From positions 186,001 through 250,000 of the forward strand of contig JAADJZ010000022.1 in assembly GCA_011032825.1 (NCBI GenBank): a stretch of DNA of 64,000 nucleotides. The letters run 5' to 3'. This DNA comes from Massariosphaeria phaeospora (taxonomy: Eukaryota > Ascomycota > Dothideomycetes > Pleosporales). Below, one piece after another: positions 1 to 9,521 of this stretch. The position numbers were made by a program, and so were the translations under genes. The notes below the pieces were generated by a model. That model had not been told where the DNA came from and ran no database searches. It saw nothing but the letters and a program-made list of their open reading frames with translations. Positions within the stretch are counted from its first letter, which is position 1. Every line of letters starts with the position of its first letter.

Positions 1-1685
1 AGACTCCCCGTTTGAACGATATCAGTCTTCTGTGTCTTGGCTTCTTGCTCGGGGTTTTCACACGGCCAGGGACAGAAGTTGGACGGTTCGTTCATGTCAA
101 TCCACCTAGCTCGACGTCAGCAACGGCCCGCTATCATGTCACATGTGTACTCACAACCCATCGATATCGACTCCAGACTCAGCGCTGAAGAAAGACCCAA
201 ACTCGCTGTCCCAATACTGCTGTGTGTTCTCGTGAAACCAATCAGGGAATGCAGTGACGCCGGGCCACACAACACCTTTGTAGATACTCCCATTTTCTCT
301 CTTGAGGAATACGTCGGCTTCTACACCTTTGTTAAAAGCATCGTAGTCCTGATAAGCGACCGCTAGTGTTGTCAGTACCGCATGTAGAAAGTTTCGAGAG
401 CAAACTCACCGGGGTCCACCATCACAATGTAGTGCTGATTTTTTCCGTGCAGATCAGACACCAGCTGTCGCATGCGGTCCAGTTGGAAGTTCTTGCCCAA
501 GGTGAACACTTTGAAATTATCCATGTAATCAATATCTGTTGCGGATTAGCGATAGACGAAAGCTACGACTCTGATATACACACCAGTCCACATAGTCTCA
601 AGCGGGATATCAGCCGCAGAGTAGTTGGCAACCACAGCTGCAACCTCCTCGACGCTAGAATATCCGAACCGGCACTGATGGAACCCAAATCCCCAATATG
701 GCATCATCGCGGGCCTGTGTGTGATTTCGCTGTATTCTCGCGCGACATCGAATGGACTAGGCCCAGCGAGAAAGTATAAATCAATGACTCCGCCGATAAC
801 GTTGTATTCCAGGTACTGGCCGTTGTCGTTATTGATTTTGATGTCCATGCCGTTACTGTTGAGGAGAAGGACTGCGTGAGAATATCCGGATTCCGCCCTG
901 TGTTCGTAGTACACTGGGTGAGTACCATACAAGTTCGAATTCTGGGGGACAGCGCCAGCATCTCGGGCCCACATTGTTCTTACATAGTTCGAGGTAGGCA
1001 GTCTCAAAGAATCAGTGTGCTCGCCAAGTCCATACAATGAAGGATTGTTGGGTAATGCTGTTCTTAGTCGCCAATACTGTGTTTCGAATATGATGTTGGA
1101 TCCTTTTGACGAGAAAACGACCTCATTATTACTTCTTCGCGTGACAGTAAATGAGAAAGGATCTTCTGCAATAGACACATCGAATTGTGAGGCAGCCGCG
1201 TTGAAAGATCCTTCTGGACGCGGGACGACGAAATCTGGAACCTGGTATACTTGTTCGTCCTTGTCGTATATCATAACATGAACGCGCGAATCTGTCATAT
1301 GTTAGATATGTATGAAGAAACACCACCATAAACTATGTGGATCTAAGAACAGTTCACAGTAGACTGATTAGAAGGAGTAGCAGTCCAGGAACTACGGAAC
1401 CTTGCCGGAATCATAGTATTTTTGCCTGGAAAAGTAATAGAAAAGATACATACCGGTTTGATACTCAACTAGAAACTTCAGGTCTTTGAGATCTTCTCCG
1501 TGGAGATTGCATCCCGACCCTGCCAGGCTCAAGTCCGCCGTGAACCCGTTGTCTGAACGTTGGACATTGCTAGCCTTGTAGCCTGGGCATTCGTCTGCTC
1601 TTTTGAGTGGTACTGAGTTACCCCAGTGGACGAAGCTCGTCCACAGCAGAAGGCAGGTGTGGAGGAATGTGAAGGAGGCGGGCAT
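1..1685 (-). CDS. Alpha-glucosidase, glycoside hydrolase family 31 (N-terminal part, cut by window edge)
   Basis: Secreted enzyme expected to release glucose from the non-reducing ends of malto-oligosaccharides. Five exons can be joined in phase: 1685-1454, 1291-584, 535-410, 362-155 and 105-1, continuing beyond the left edge. The start at 1683-1685 opens a hydrophobic signal peptide ([17 protein letters not shown]). Seen: the GH31 N-terminal domain with YGLGEHTDS, the segment [14 protein letters not shown] at the start of the catalytic barrel, and [16 protein letters not shown] in the last exon; the Asp of WIDMNE is the known catalytic nucleophile of the family. The acid/base residue and C-terminal domains lie outside the window. 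All introns are 47-162 nt with GT-AG borders. The family is certain; substrate preference (maltose or another alpha-glucoside) cannot be read from the part seen. Confidence 0.93.
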
Positions 1686-1733
1686 GACGAAGGATACAGT
1701 TGATGAGCCATTACTTGCGAGCAACGACTGCCC

Positions 1734-1739
1734 TATATA
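1734..1739 (-). promoter_or_regulatory. Possible TATA box of the alpha-glucosidase gene
   Basis: TATATA reads on the minus strand 49 nt upstream of the alpha-glucosidase ATG. The distance would allow a very short 5' leader. It is only a motif match and may be chance. Confidence 0.3.
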
Positions 1740-3697
1740 GTCGACTATAAGGACCTTAGCCCTTGCCTTTCCTGGTGGAGCGGAGCTTGCTGTGCCAAGT
1801 GCATCCAAGGTGGTTCGCCCAGGTTCCAGGGTGGTCAAGGATTGGCTTCTTACAAGTCGTCACGAGTACGTCCATATTTTGGGCTAACCTTCCAGATAAT
1901 CTGAGAGGACAGAATAGGCTCAAGGCACGTTGGTACGCGCTGCGACCTGCCGAATGTGGTGTGTTTGAGATGGCGAGATGGCGAGCTGGCGATGAATCGG
2001 AAGGTTGTCGGGTGCGGCTTTCTCCGCTCAAACTAGCTGTTAGTTCCGCCATGATCTGCCGCCATGCATGCGACCTTGATTTCTGATTTCCCAAGATACA
2101 AAAGGTTATATTAGCATATCGTGCGAGAAAAGTTGCAGTAAACGTTCAGCATTCAGATCGAGGCCTGCTTCCGACCTGCATATGCCCCTACCTAATACCT
2201 CGGCACAATTCAGAGCCTCCAAAGGGCCCGTGTATACTTTTTGATATCTTTGCAGAGATTCACATCTACAATAGTTAGGACAGAGGCAACCTCCATTACT
2301 TCGACAGAGCACGGTTAGATAGCTACTGGTACGATGAGATGCAACCCTCCGCCTGCTTACCATGCCTAAAACGAGTTAGCGGCGGTGACGAGCCGAGGTC
2401 ACAAGCCACCCGTCCCCCGCAACCTTCCCATCCCCATATTCATTACCCCGATCGGACGACAGCCAATTGTTATGCGACGCTTATTCTGCACTCCATATCT
2501 GCTTTGACCGTCATCCCGGTTCCAATCCGTTCCCCGCATTCTTGATGGCAACGTAGCAGACCACTTCTCAAACCAACTCTCAGTAGCATCCACTCCAACC
2601 TTAGATGAAAGCCTCAAGAGAGGTTCACCGTGCCATGTTCTTGTTCTAACTCAGTTCTTGAGAATATACTAGGGGCGGAAAGTACAAAACGACGCCGAAG
2701 TGGTACTGTACCATGCGACCAGCACATGCCACGGCACAGCGTCCCACTACTGTCACGATGGTCAGATGCCAACATCTCGCCCGCATGTGAGGACACTGAG
2801 TCTGTATAGCTCCCGAGGCTCTTTCGTAGGTCCGTCAGCCATAGGAAGAAGTCAAATGCCCTTAGGCATCATCCCCTGCGTTGTCGAGCGGAGCAAGGAT
2901 CGATTCCGACATCGCTAGTCACACGCAGCATCACAGCTTCCTCATTGAGGAGAGCGCCCTGTGAGCAGAATTTTTTGGATCTACACCAGGGTATAACATT
3001 CCTACTACTTAGGTACCCTGCAGTGGTATGGACTTCCAACACTAGGCCTCCGTCCCAATGACTGTCATGAACTGGAAACCTTGGACTGCCTATCTTGCCG
3101 TATGGCAGGCCATGTTGGGCCCTGCTTGAGAATCTTTGGCCGAATACCAACGCCTTGTGCTTTGGCTTACCATCGGCGATTTGAAAGCGGCAGCAGTTAA
3201 GTCTTGGTACGTACTGTCGCTGGCCCTGTTTTATCCCCGCCCCCTCTGTCACCACGCCTCCTCGATCGCGTGTTTCCTATGTCGAGCTTCTCGGCCTCAG
3301 GCAGGCAGGATGAGGAGGCCTTAGTGAATTGCTCGTGGCAGATCGACTGGGTGAGGGTAACGTCATAGGGCGTACAGGTCTAGCGGCTACTACCATAGTA
3401 ATCGGCTGGGGATCGGGTGCGGGAGGAGATTTATTAAGGTGCGTGTGACTCTGCTTTTCTTCCGACTCATACGTTCCTCAGTCGGTCTCCGTTGAAGCAA
3501 TTTTCCTGTTGACTTAGGTCGAACCTCGACAACCGATGCTTCCACGGCGGAATCACGAGGTTGTGATTCACAACCACGGATGCTGAGACGATTAGCAATA
3601 CGTTTCTTTATCTATTTGGGGGTTGTTTCAGATCACACTTACTATGGTCATTGCTTTGTTCATCAGGAGGAGGATCTGACACTACTCTCGACTAATA
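1740..3697. other. Intergenic region, no supported gene
   Basis: Upstream flank of the alpha-glucosidase and downstream flank of the gene ending at 3698. Only short overlapping open frames are present, none with a recognisable motif or a spliceable continuation that I could find. It probably contains the alpha-glucosidase promoter. Confidence 0.5.
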
Positions 3698-4542
3698 TCA
3701 TACTGCCTCACTTTCTGGTGGCGCTCTAAGGGAACTGCGGTAAGCCGGATGTTTCTGGGTAGCCATCCACAGCCCCTGCGTCTCCTCATCCAGGGGCATC
3801 GTATGAACCGAGGTCTGGGTATTTTTCACCAATTTTCCAGCAGTAGAGATCGTTCGTGTTCTAGAACGGATATGTAACAACGTCTTCTCTTTGCGTTCTT
3901 CCATCTCTTTCCTGTTCAACTCAGCTATCTCCTGCTCAATACTAAGCCTAGCTGGACGTATGAGCTCCGGTAATCGCGCTTGGAACTCGTTCCATTCCTG
4001 GAGGTCCTCTTTTATCTGGTTTCTGGCTTCCTCGAATTGATCGTCCTTTGGTTGCTTTAACTTTTTCTCTACGAAATATCCTCGTGCTCGCATCTTCAGG
4101 CCTGTTAGGCAGCCGCAGCGAGCTGGGTGCGTATCCTTAAGGGCTGGTGATGCTTGTGCACCATCCAAAGCATGGCTTGGGATGCTGTTAAGCTTGGGCA
4201 GGGAGACCGATGTCTTCGTTGGGGGGTGACGTTCGACAAGAGGTCGTCTCTAGCAGAGTGTTAGTACTGCTATTGATAGATGGCAGGATGCTTACCTGTC
4301 CTTGTTTTTCTTCTGCTGCTGCTGGCTGTGCCAGTGTCTCTTGCCGTACTCCCGAAGGGACTACCAGGGATGCTATAGGCTGTTCCTATGATACTGTTAA
4401 ACTCGGTATGGCTAGCTGATGGTTGGTACATATAACAGTTGTACGTACTCCAACTTCACGGACACGGCGTCGTCTTCGCTCGGGTCGCACTGGGCCTTGC
4501 TTTGGGAGAGATCGCTCCATGAGTGTTCCAGATTCAGTGCAA
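3698..4542 (-). CDS. Unrecognised multi-exon protein (5' end unresolved)
   Basis: I do not recognise this protein. Three exons join in phase on the minus strand: about 4542-4445, then 4385-4296, then 4249-3698. The intron 4295-4250 has a GTAAGC donor, a perfect TACTAACA branch site and a CTAG acceptor, strong evidence of a real transcription unit. The intron 4444-4386 has a weaker GTACAA donor. The last exon holds a charged, probably helical segment (KKLKQPKDDQFEEARNQIK and EIAELNRKEMEERKEKT) followed by a basic region. The 5' end is unclear: upstream of the first exon lies a pyrimidine-rich tandem repeat that could be a splice acceptor, and I could not place an ATG exon. It may be a lineage-specific gene or a decaying one. 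Confidence 0.42.
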
Positions 4543-4569
4543 CTGTATAGGGGGTCGGGAATTGTTGGG

Positions 4570-4608
4570 AAACTGCGAAACTGCGAAGCTGAGAAGCTGA
4601 GAAGCTGA
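4570..4608. repeat. Short tandem repeat (GAAGCTGAGAA-type units)
   Basis: About four imperfect copies of a 10-11 nt unit (gcgaaactgc, gcgaagctga, gaagctgaga) in a row. On the minus strand it is a pyrimidine-rich tract just ahead of the unresolved 5' exon of the neighbouring gene. Confidence 0.7.
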
Positions 4609-4609
4609 G

Positions 4610-5540
4610 GAATAAAAAGAAATGGCAAACGCGGGTGCTGACGACCTTCAATTATACAGTGACGACGCACAGCAGACATCGTGTGGTTTCCCCGGAACAA
4701 TGTCCTCTCATAATGGGGAGTGGTTCACCCAATAATCCCTGCCTCATTGTAATGGTATGCTACCCACACTTCCTAGTCGAGCAGAATGACGTGTAAGGCC
4801 CCCACACAGCGGGTTTTACGAAGTTCACAGTACACCCTCTTCGATATCCTTTACCGGCTTTAAGTTATTCGTTCAACACTCGTTGGAAAACGCTCCAATA
4901 GATTCTCAAACCATTCCCCAATCCGCAGAGAGAATCAAGACAGCACAAACAATGTCCTGAAAGTGAGAAGAAGGCTTTCCACGAGTAATCTGGCACAAAA
5001 ATACGTCTCAACTGACTCCCTCCAGTCTCTACTCTAGTCGGCAAACCCCAATGCGGCCCAGTCAATATAAACGTGTAAGTGCTTTCGTTGCACTGATTCA
5101 CTTTGGCTCCAAATTAATATATCCGTGAGCTCGGTACTAGACCTGACATCTCTGTCCACTAGGCACCATCTGATATGTAATAGATAGCACACCATTGTTA
5201 ACGCCAGAGGATACGAGCCCCTCAGAAACACGGCATCAATTCGGAAGTACCGACGCCACAGGACATTGAATTGGAAAACCCCACCATCAATCGACGCCGA
5301 TTATCGGCCAATGCACAACCATATCCAAATCCATTACATACCAACTAACTGACAGCACGCCCACCAGACGTTGAGATAACTGTTTCCCAAAACATCACAT
5401 GTGAAAGCCACGCTTCGAAAGCTCACTTATATACTGATTGTAGTGTTATATACGGTTTCAGATCTATCGTTTTCCAAATGCTGGAGGTATCTACGTTCGA
5501 CCGAGGGGTATCATAGAAATCCAAACCAAGCACGCCCACC
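4610..5540. other. Intergenic region, no supported gene
   Basis: AT-richer spacer between two minus-strand genes. Open frames are short and mostly lack ATG starts. It probably includes the 3' untranslated region of the Smr gene and the promoter of the unknown gene. Confidence 0.5.
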
Positions 5541-6380
5541 TCACATGACCACGCAACACGACTTGAGCGCATGGATGCCCTTCTTGATGCCCATCTTGAG
5601 GCCTTTCTTGACCAACTTCTCGACTTCGGCGTTCTGTTGCTGCTGCTGATGTTGCTGATGTTGCTGTTGGCCATGGCCATGTCCGCCTCCACCATGGTGC
5701 GGCTGCTGCCCCGCTGGATGATGCTGCTGCTGCTGTCCCGGATATCCAGCACCACCCCCTTGTCCGTGTCCATACCCAGCGCCCCCTCCTCCTCCTCCAC
5801 CCCCACCCAACTGCACGAAAATGCGCCCCTCATTCTCCTCCGTCTCATACCGCAAGCCCAGCTCATTACACACCTGCTCGACCCGTGGCTTTATCCTCTG
5901 CACATGTCCCTGACTGTGATTCCCCTTACCGACAATAACATGCAGATGGCGCTCGCCCCTCGCACTCGCCGCGCGAATGCGCTCCTCGAGCACATCCTCG
6001 GCCTCCTCGACATACAGCCCGTGCAGGTCGATGGTGTCGGCGGCGACGCGGCCCTCGGCGTTGTTGGCGCGGAAGATGTAGTCGCGCGCCTGCAGGTTGT
6101 AGGCGTCCATTTTCGCGGCGTGGACTTTGCCTTGCTCGGAGAGGGTGTGGGCGGCGCCGCCGTCGCCGGCCGAGTAGGCGGCGTGCGCGCGGTCGAAGCA
6201 GGAGCTGCGCGCGGAGGCCTCGTGGCGGGCAAGACCGCGCAGGCGGTCGTATTCGGCCTCGGTGGAGGCGGAGCTGTGGTTGAGAGCTGGGGATGACGGG
6301 GTTAGTTTGGGGAGTGTAATAGATAGGTGGTGAGCAGGGGGTGTACCTCGAGAGCCCAATTGCATCATTTCCATGGCCAT
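5541..6380 (-). CDS. DUF1771 + Smr domain protein with C-terminal CaaX box
   Basis: Predicted 259-residue protein from exons 6380-6347 and 6286-5541; the 60-nt intron (GTACAC...CCCCAG) is a multiple of three without a stop, so a retained form 20 residues longer is possible. DUF1771 (about residues 20-80) with its helical EYDRLRGLARHEASAR start is followed by an Smr domain with DTIDLHG (95-101) and HVIVGKGNHSQG (about 127-138), the motifs of this nucleic-acid-binding, often endonuclease-like fold. Then come a glycine run, a Gly/His/Gln-rich low-complexity tail and a lysine-rich helix ending in Cys-Cys-Val-Val-Met. The final CVVM fits a farnesylation CaaX box and the lysines just before it fit a membrane-targeting polybasic region (inference). 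The start ATG at 6378-6380 is the first in frame. Confidence 0.88.
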   Translation of the reverse strand: MAMEMMQLGSRGTPPAHHLSITLPKLTPSSPALNHSSASTEAEYDRLRGLARHEASARSSCFDRAHAAYSAGDGGAAHTLSEQGKVHAAKMDAYNLQARDYIFRANNAEGRVAADTIDLHGLYVEEAEDVLEERIRAASARGERHLHVIVGKGNHSQGHVQRIKPRVEQVCNELGLRYETEENEGRIFVQLGGGGGGGGGAGYGHGQGGGAGYPGQQQQHHPAGQQPHHGGGGHGHGQQQHQQHQQQQQNAEVEKLVKKGLKMGIKKGIHALKSCCVVM

Positions 6381-6429
6381 TATGTAGGGGTTAAAAGGGT
6401 AATATATACAGTGTAGAAATGGAGAGCTA

Positions 6430-6500
6430 GAACGCCGGGCCTGGGTGTGCTGGGTGTGCTGGATGTGCTGGATGTGCTGGATGTGCTGCTGGTGCTCTCG
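6430..6500. repeat. 9-bp minisatellite (tgctggatg-type)
   Basis: Six or so near-identical 9-nt units (tgctgggtg, tgctggatg) in the spacer between the Smr gene and USE1. Being a multiple of three it stays open in several frames, but no gene context supports translation. Confidence 0.75.
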
Positions 6501-6739
6501 TTACTGGAGAAGGTCGAGTGCTTGAGATCGGGTGATCGACACGCCAAGAGATCAGTCCTGCAAGATCGTGTAGCGCTAATTCACATGGTAGGTGGGGTGC
6601 ACAATGCATTTGTACTACAAGACCTTGAAGTGAAGGATGAGGCGTTGAGTTCGTTTGATGTGATCTCACAACGGGGGTTCTAGGATGGAAGCCGCCAGAG
6701 GCCATACACGACACTGCATTTTCCCTCGATGCATACTGT

Positions 6740-7691
6740 TTAGAACCTGATCTTTGGTCCAACAAACACAATCAAGAACGCCACGACCCACAACCCAAAT
6801 ATCAGCGCATAGAGCTTCATGCGATCCCACCAGCCCTTGCCCTCGGTCATTTTCCGTAGCCTGCCCATCCTCTGACCTGCAGCGTCCATGCCGAGTGTAT
6901 TCTGATCCAAGCCCTGCACAGCTCGGTCCAATACTCCCTTGTCCCCTTCAAGAGTGCTGCCAAAGTGCAGCGACTGCTGTTTGAGCTGCTTCGCCATGTC
7001 TACCAAGCTCGTCGTCAGAGCTTCTTGTTCGCCGCGCTGATGGGAGAGCAAAGCCTCGGTCGAAGCTACCGAAGGATCACCGGTCGTGGTGGTAGGCTTC
7101 GAGGGGAATAGAGACGTTCCTGTAGATGTTGCACCTTCCTGTTTTTCACCAGCACCCCGCCTCCGCATTTCAGATGTCAAACTTCGTGCGACACCCTGTA
7201 GGGCTTCATTGCCTCCGCCACCTGTTCCCTGGACTTCAAGACCATCTTCTACCTTCACTCTTGGCGCGTATGACGGAAATCGATCCTGCTCCTCTTCCTC
7301 CGAGTCCGCCGAGCCCTCTGACTCCGAGTCATCGAGCTGGTTAAGCTCATATAACCGCTGATTCAGTTGTTTTATGAGTTCCCGTTTCTGCTGGAGACCG
7401 GCTTGGAGAGCGGATTTCTTTGCCTTGGAGGGTAACGTAGACGCCGAGTGCTCTAGGTTCAAGAGGAGGGTACGCGCGTGTTCAATATTCTGTGAGGCAT
7501 CAGTAAGAGGCTGAATTGAAGGCTCTCAAGGACTACCATACCGCACCGACTCTCGCCCGCTCGTAGCTCGACTTCCGGAGCTGGGGAGATGGTTCCGTAA
7601 GTACTATGTGTTCTAATCGTGAAAGCAACCGGCCTAGGTTGATTGGAGTTGAGTCGGGATATCCAGATGGCGAGCGCGTCCGGGTCGCCAT
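6740..7691 (-). CDS. USE1: Use1-type SNARE protein
   Basis: Tail-anchored Qc-SNARE acting in Golgi-to-ER retrograde fusion. The gene has two exons, 7691-7542 and 7489-6740, with a 52-nt intron (GTATGG...CACAG), giving 299 residues. The first exon starts at ATG 7689-7691 and supplies the typical Use1 N-terminus (NLGRLLSRLE, LRKSSYERARVGA). It joins in phase to NIEHARTLLLNLE, a conserved helix of the family. The SNARE region (about residues 215-275) is followed by a hydrophobic anchor (LYALIFGLWVVAFLIVFVG) and only a few luminal residues, as expected. An acidic, serine-rich linker lies between the N-terminal domain and the SNARE helix. The second exon alone would look like a complete but N-truncated protein. 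Confidence 0.93.
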
Positions 7692-8404
7692 GGCTGTGGT
7701 GGTTGTAAACAAACGTGTCCCAATAATGTACGTAGGTTACTATGAATGGCCCGATGTTTTTGTCCGGAAAGCCTGGCGCAATCGTGTACTCAACGATCGC
7801 TTGGCCGATAGACGTGGCGGCCGTTGCAGGGCGGAGCAGATTTAGGATAGACGATATCAGAGATCAGACAGTCGATTGATACTCCAGGAGTTGGAAAGTG
7901 CTGGTGTGGTTTGCGCGAAAGGTATCGAAGCCGGTCGCGATCCCTCTGACGTGTGGTAAGAATGTGAGCCAATCACAGCTCTGGAAATAGGTAGCGTTAA
8001 GCCCCGCATGGTCAAAGCTATATACACTAAGTAACCCGTGGACATTTATACTGCAAGACATTTGTCGAGTCTAACTAACGGCAATAACATGTATTCATAC
8101 ATCGTCTAATCATTACGAAGGTCGGAAATGACAATGCCCTCAATCTGGTATCAACACACAAGACCCGTCAAACAGTTTGAACATCCAAAATAACGAAGAG
8201 TGCAGCGAACAGGGCAGTTTTTCCAGAGACAATCGCGCCTTTACAAGTGTCAGGCTATTAGAAGCTCAGAGATCAGCTTCCTACCGGCTGAGTGTGCTGG
8301 TATTACGAGTTTCTTTGATTGGCTCTTTTTGCTGATTGATTGATGGGCCTCGCGTGTAGCTATGTATTGTCAACACTGTTCTGCTAATGAGCATTGTCCA
8401 TTGC
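7692..8404. other. Intergenic region, no supported gene
   Basis: Upstream flank of USE1 and downstream flank of the small gene at 8405-8752. Only short overlapping frames are seen. Confidence 0.5.
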
Positions 8405-8752
8405 TCACTTATTCCAAAAGGTTCCCAGTATGCCTGGTTTGGCGTAAGAATCTTGCCAGCTGGCTCTCCGGTTGGTGCTGTCTTCATCTGTTGGTCTCTT
8501 CAAGGCGTGTAGGTTTGCGAACCGATTTCCTACAGAAGACTAGGATTTATCAGCAATAGGTGATGAAGGCACCATCGGATCACGTACCCTTCGGCGCTCA
8601 GTCGGAGAAAGCTGGCTATCTGAATCAACAGAGGTATCCGATGGCCTTCGTTGTGACTGTTGTTTGGGCTCGTCGGCCATGACAGGGACGGTGTTATCTC
8701 CCTGCCACTTGTGGTTCTGCGAAGAGTACTTCTGGTGGAATGGGGAAGGCAT
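8405..8752 (-). CDS. Small conidiation-protein-like polypeptide (99 aa)
   Basis: Two exons, 8752-8588 and 8539-8405, separated by a 48-nt intron (donor GTACGT, branch-like CTGAT, acceptor CCTAG), give 99 residues. The product is hydrophilic and Ser/Arg-rich, starts MPSPFHQKYSSQNHKWQGD and ends with a block RRASWQDSYAKPGILGTFWNK. I associate this layout (SSQNHKWQ start, ARRASxxDxxAKPGxxGxxW end) with small fungal proteins often annotated as conidiation-specific con-8-like; this is from memory and unverified. The intron is in frame and its last three bases are an in-frame TAG, so an unspliced transcript would give a 70-residue form ending inside the intron. No signal peptide or membrane segment. 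Confidence 0.72.
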
Positions 8753-9215
8753 ATTGAGATGATAAGATGTTTTGAGATAGATTGTGTGGATGGTACTTGG
8801 ATAATGTTGAGAGCGGATAGTATTGAGATAAGAACGGAAGTGGGACAGAAAGAAAGGTAAATAGGGAGCTCAGCTGAGCTAGATACCCCTCAAGGAGCTC
8901 TAGAAAACATATGACCGAACGCTGATGAAGCACGATCGTGCCAATGAGCTGACAGCGTGAGCTTCCCCGCGTTCAAACTTCAAGCTAGGCCCTGACAAAT
9001 AGCAACAATAGGAGTCAAGCGGACGAGCTAAGATATCATAGACATCATGATATAATTGACGAATTGGAACACTTGAAGATAAAGGAAGTTCGCGCTTGGT
9101 TATCGCAATCCTACCTGTACAGTCTTGCGCACATGTTTACCACGAGGGAGCACCGAGAAACTGATACCGATATCCCACGGCTTACATACGAGTTTTATTT
9201 TCCCATAACTACAAA
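8753..9215. other. Intergenic region, no supported gene
   Basis: Promoter flank of the small protein gene and 3' flank of the secreted-protein gene. Nothing recognisable beyond short chance frames. Confidence 0.5.
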
Positions 9216-9521
9216 TCAATAGGAGCTTGTGTAGACAGGCTTGTCGTCATTCCTACAGTTCGGGTGCTGGGGGCGTACATATTTCTCAGAATCAGGGTCC
9301 GCGGGTGTACATCCCAATCCACTGTTGATCACTTTGTGAGCTGGATGACGAGTGGTCGTGTTGCATTGCAATTCAAGCGTGAGAGGAATATGCGCGCGAG
9401 GCAGAAACGCAAAAGGCAGGAGAGACAATAGGCGTGGAAAATTACCTTCCGCCATGAGCATTGCACAAGCCAAGATCGGGCACAGAAGGACGAGGGAGTG
9501 AAACTGCGGGGACCTCCACAT
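9216..9521 (-). CDS. Candidate small secreted protein (63 aa)
   Basis: I do not recognise the family. Exons 9521-9446 and 9331-9216 are separated by a 114-nt intron (GTAATT...CAAAG); its length is a multiple of three and it carries no stop, so retention would give 101 residues. The spliced protein starts with a basic/hydrophobic signal peptide (MWRSPQFHSLVLLCPILACAM) and has a short polar mature part with two cysteines (in GLGCTP and HPNCRN), enough for one disulfide bond. Size and layout fit a fungal secreted peptide or effector candidate, but only gene structure and signal peptide support this. The flanks contain no other secreted-protein gene. Confidence 0.5.
   Translation of the reverse strand: MWRSPQFHSLVLLCPILACAMLMAEGNFPRLLSLLPFAFLPRAHIPLTLELQCNTTTRHPAHKVINSGLGCTPADPDSEKYVRPQHPNCRNDDKPVYTSSY

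Noticed and set aside
5571..6296. 241-codon frame antisense to the Smr gene
   Set aside because: It consists of Leu/Met/Val-rich translations of the CAG/GGC repeats on the other strand; a shadow of the Smr coding region.
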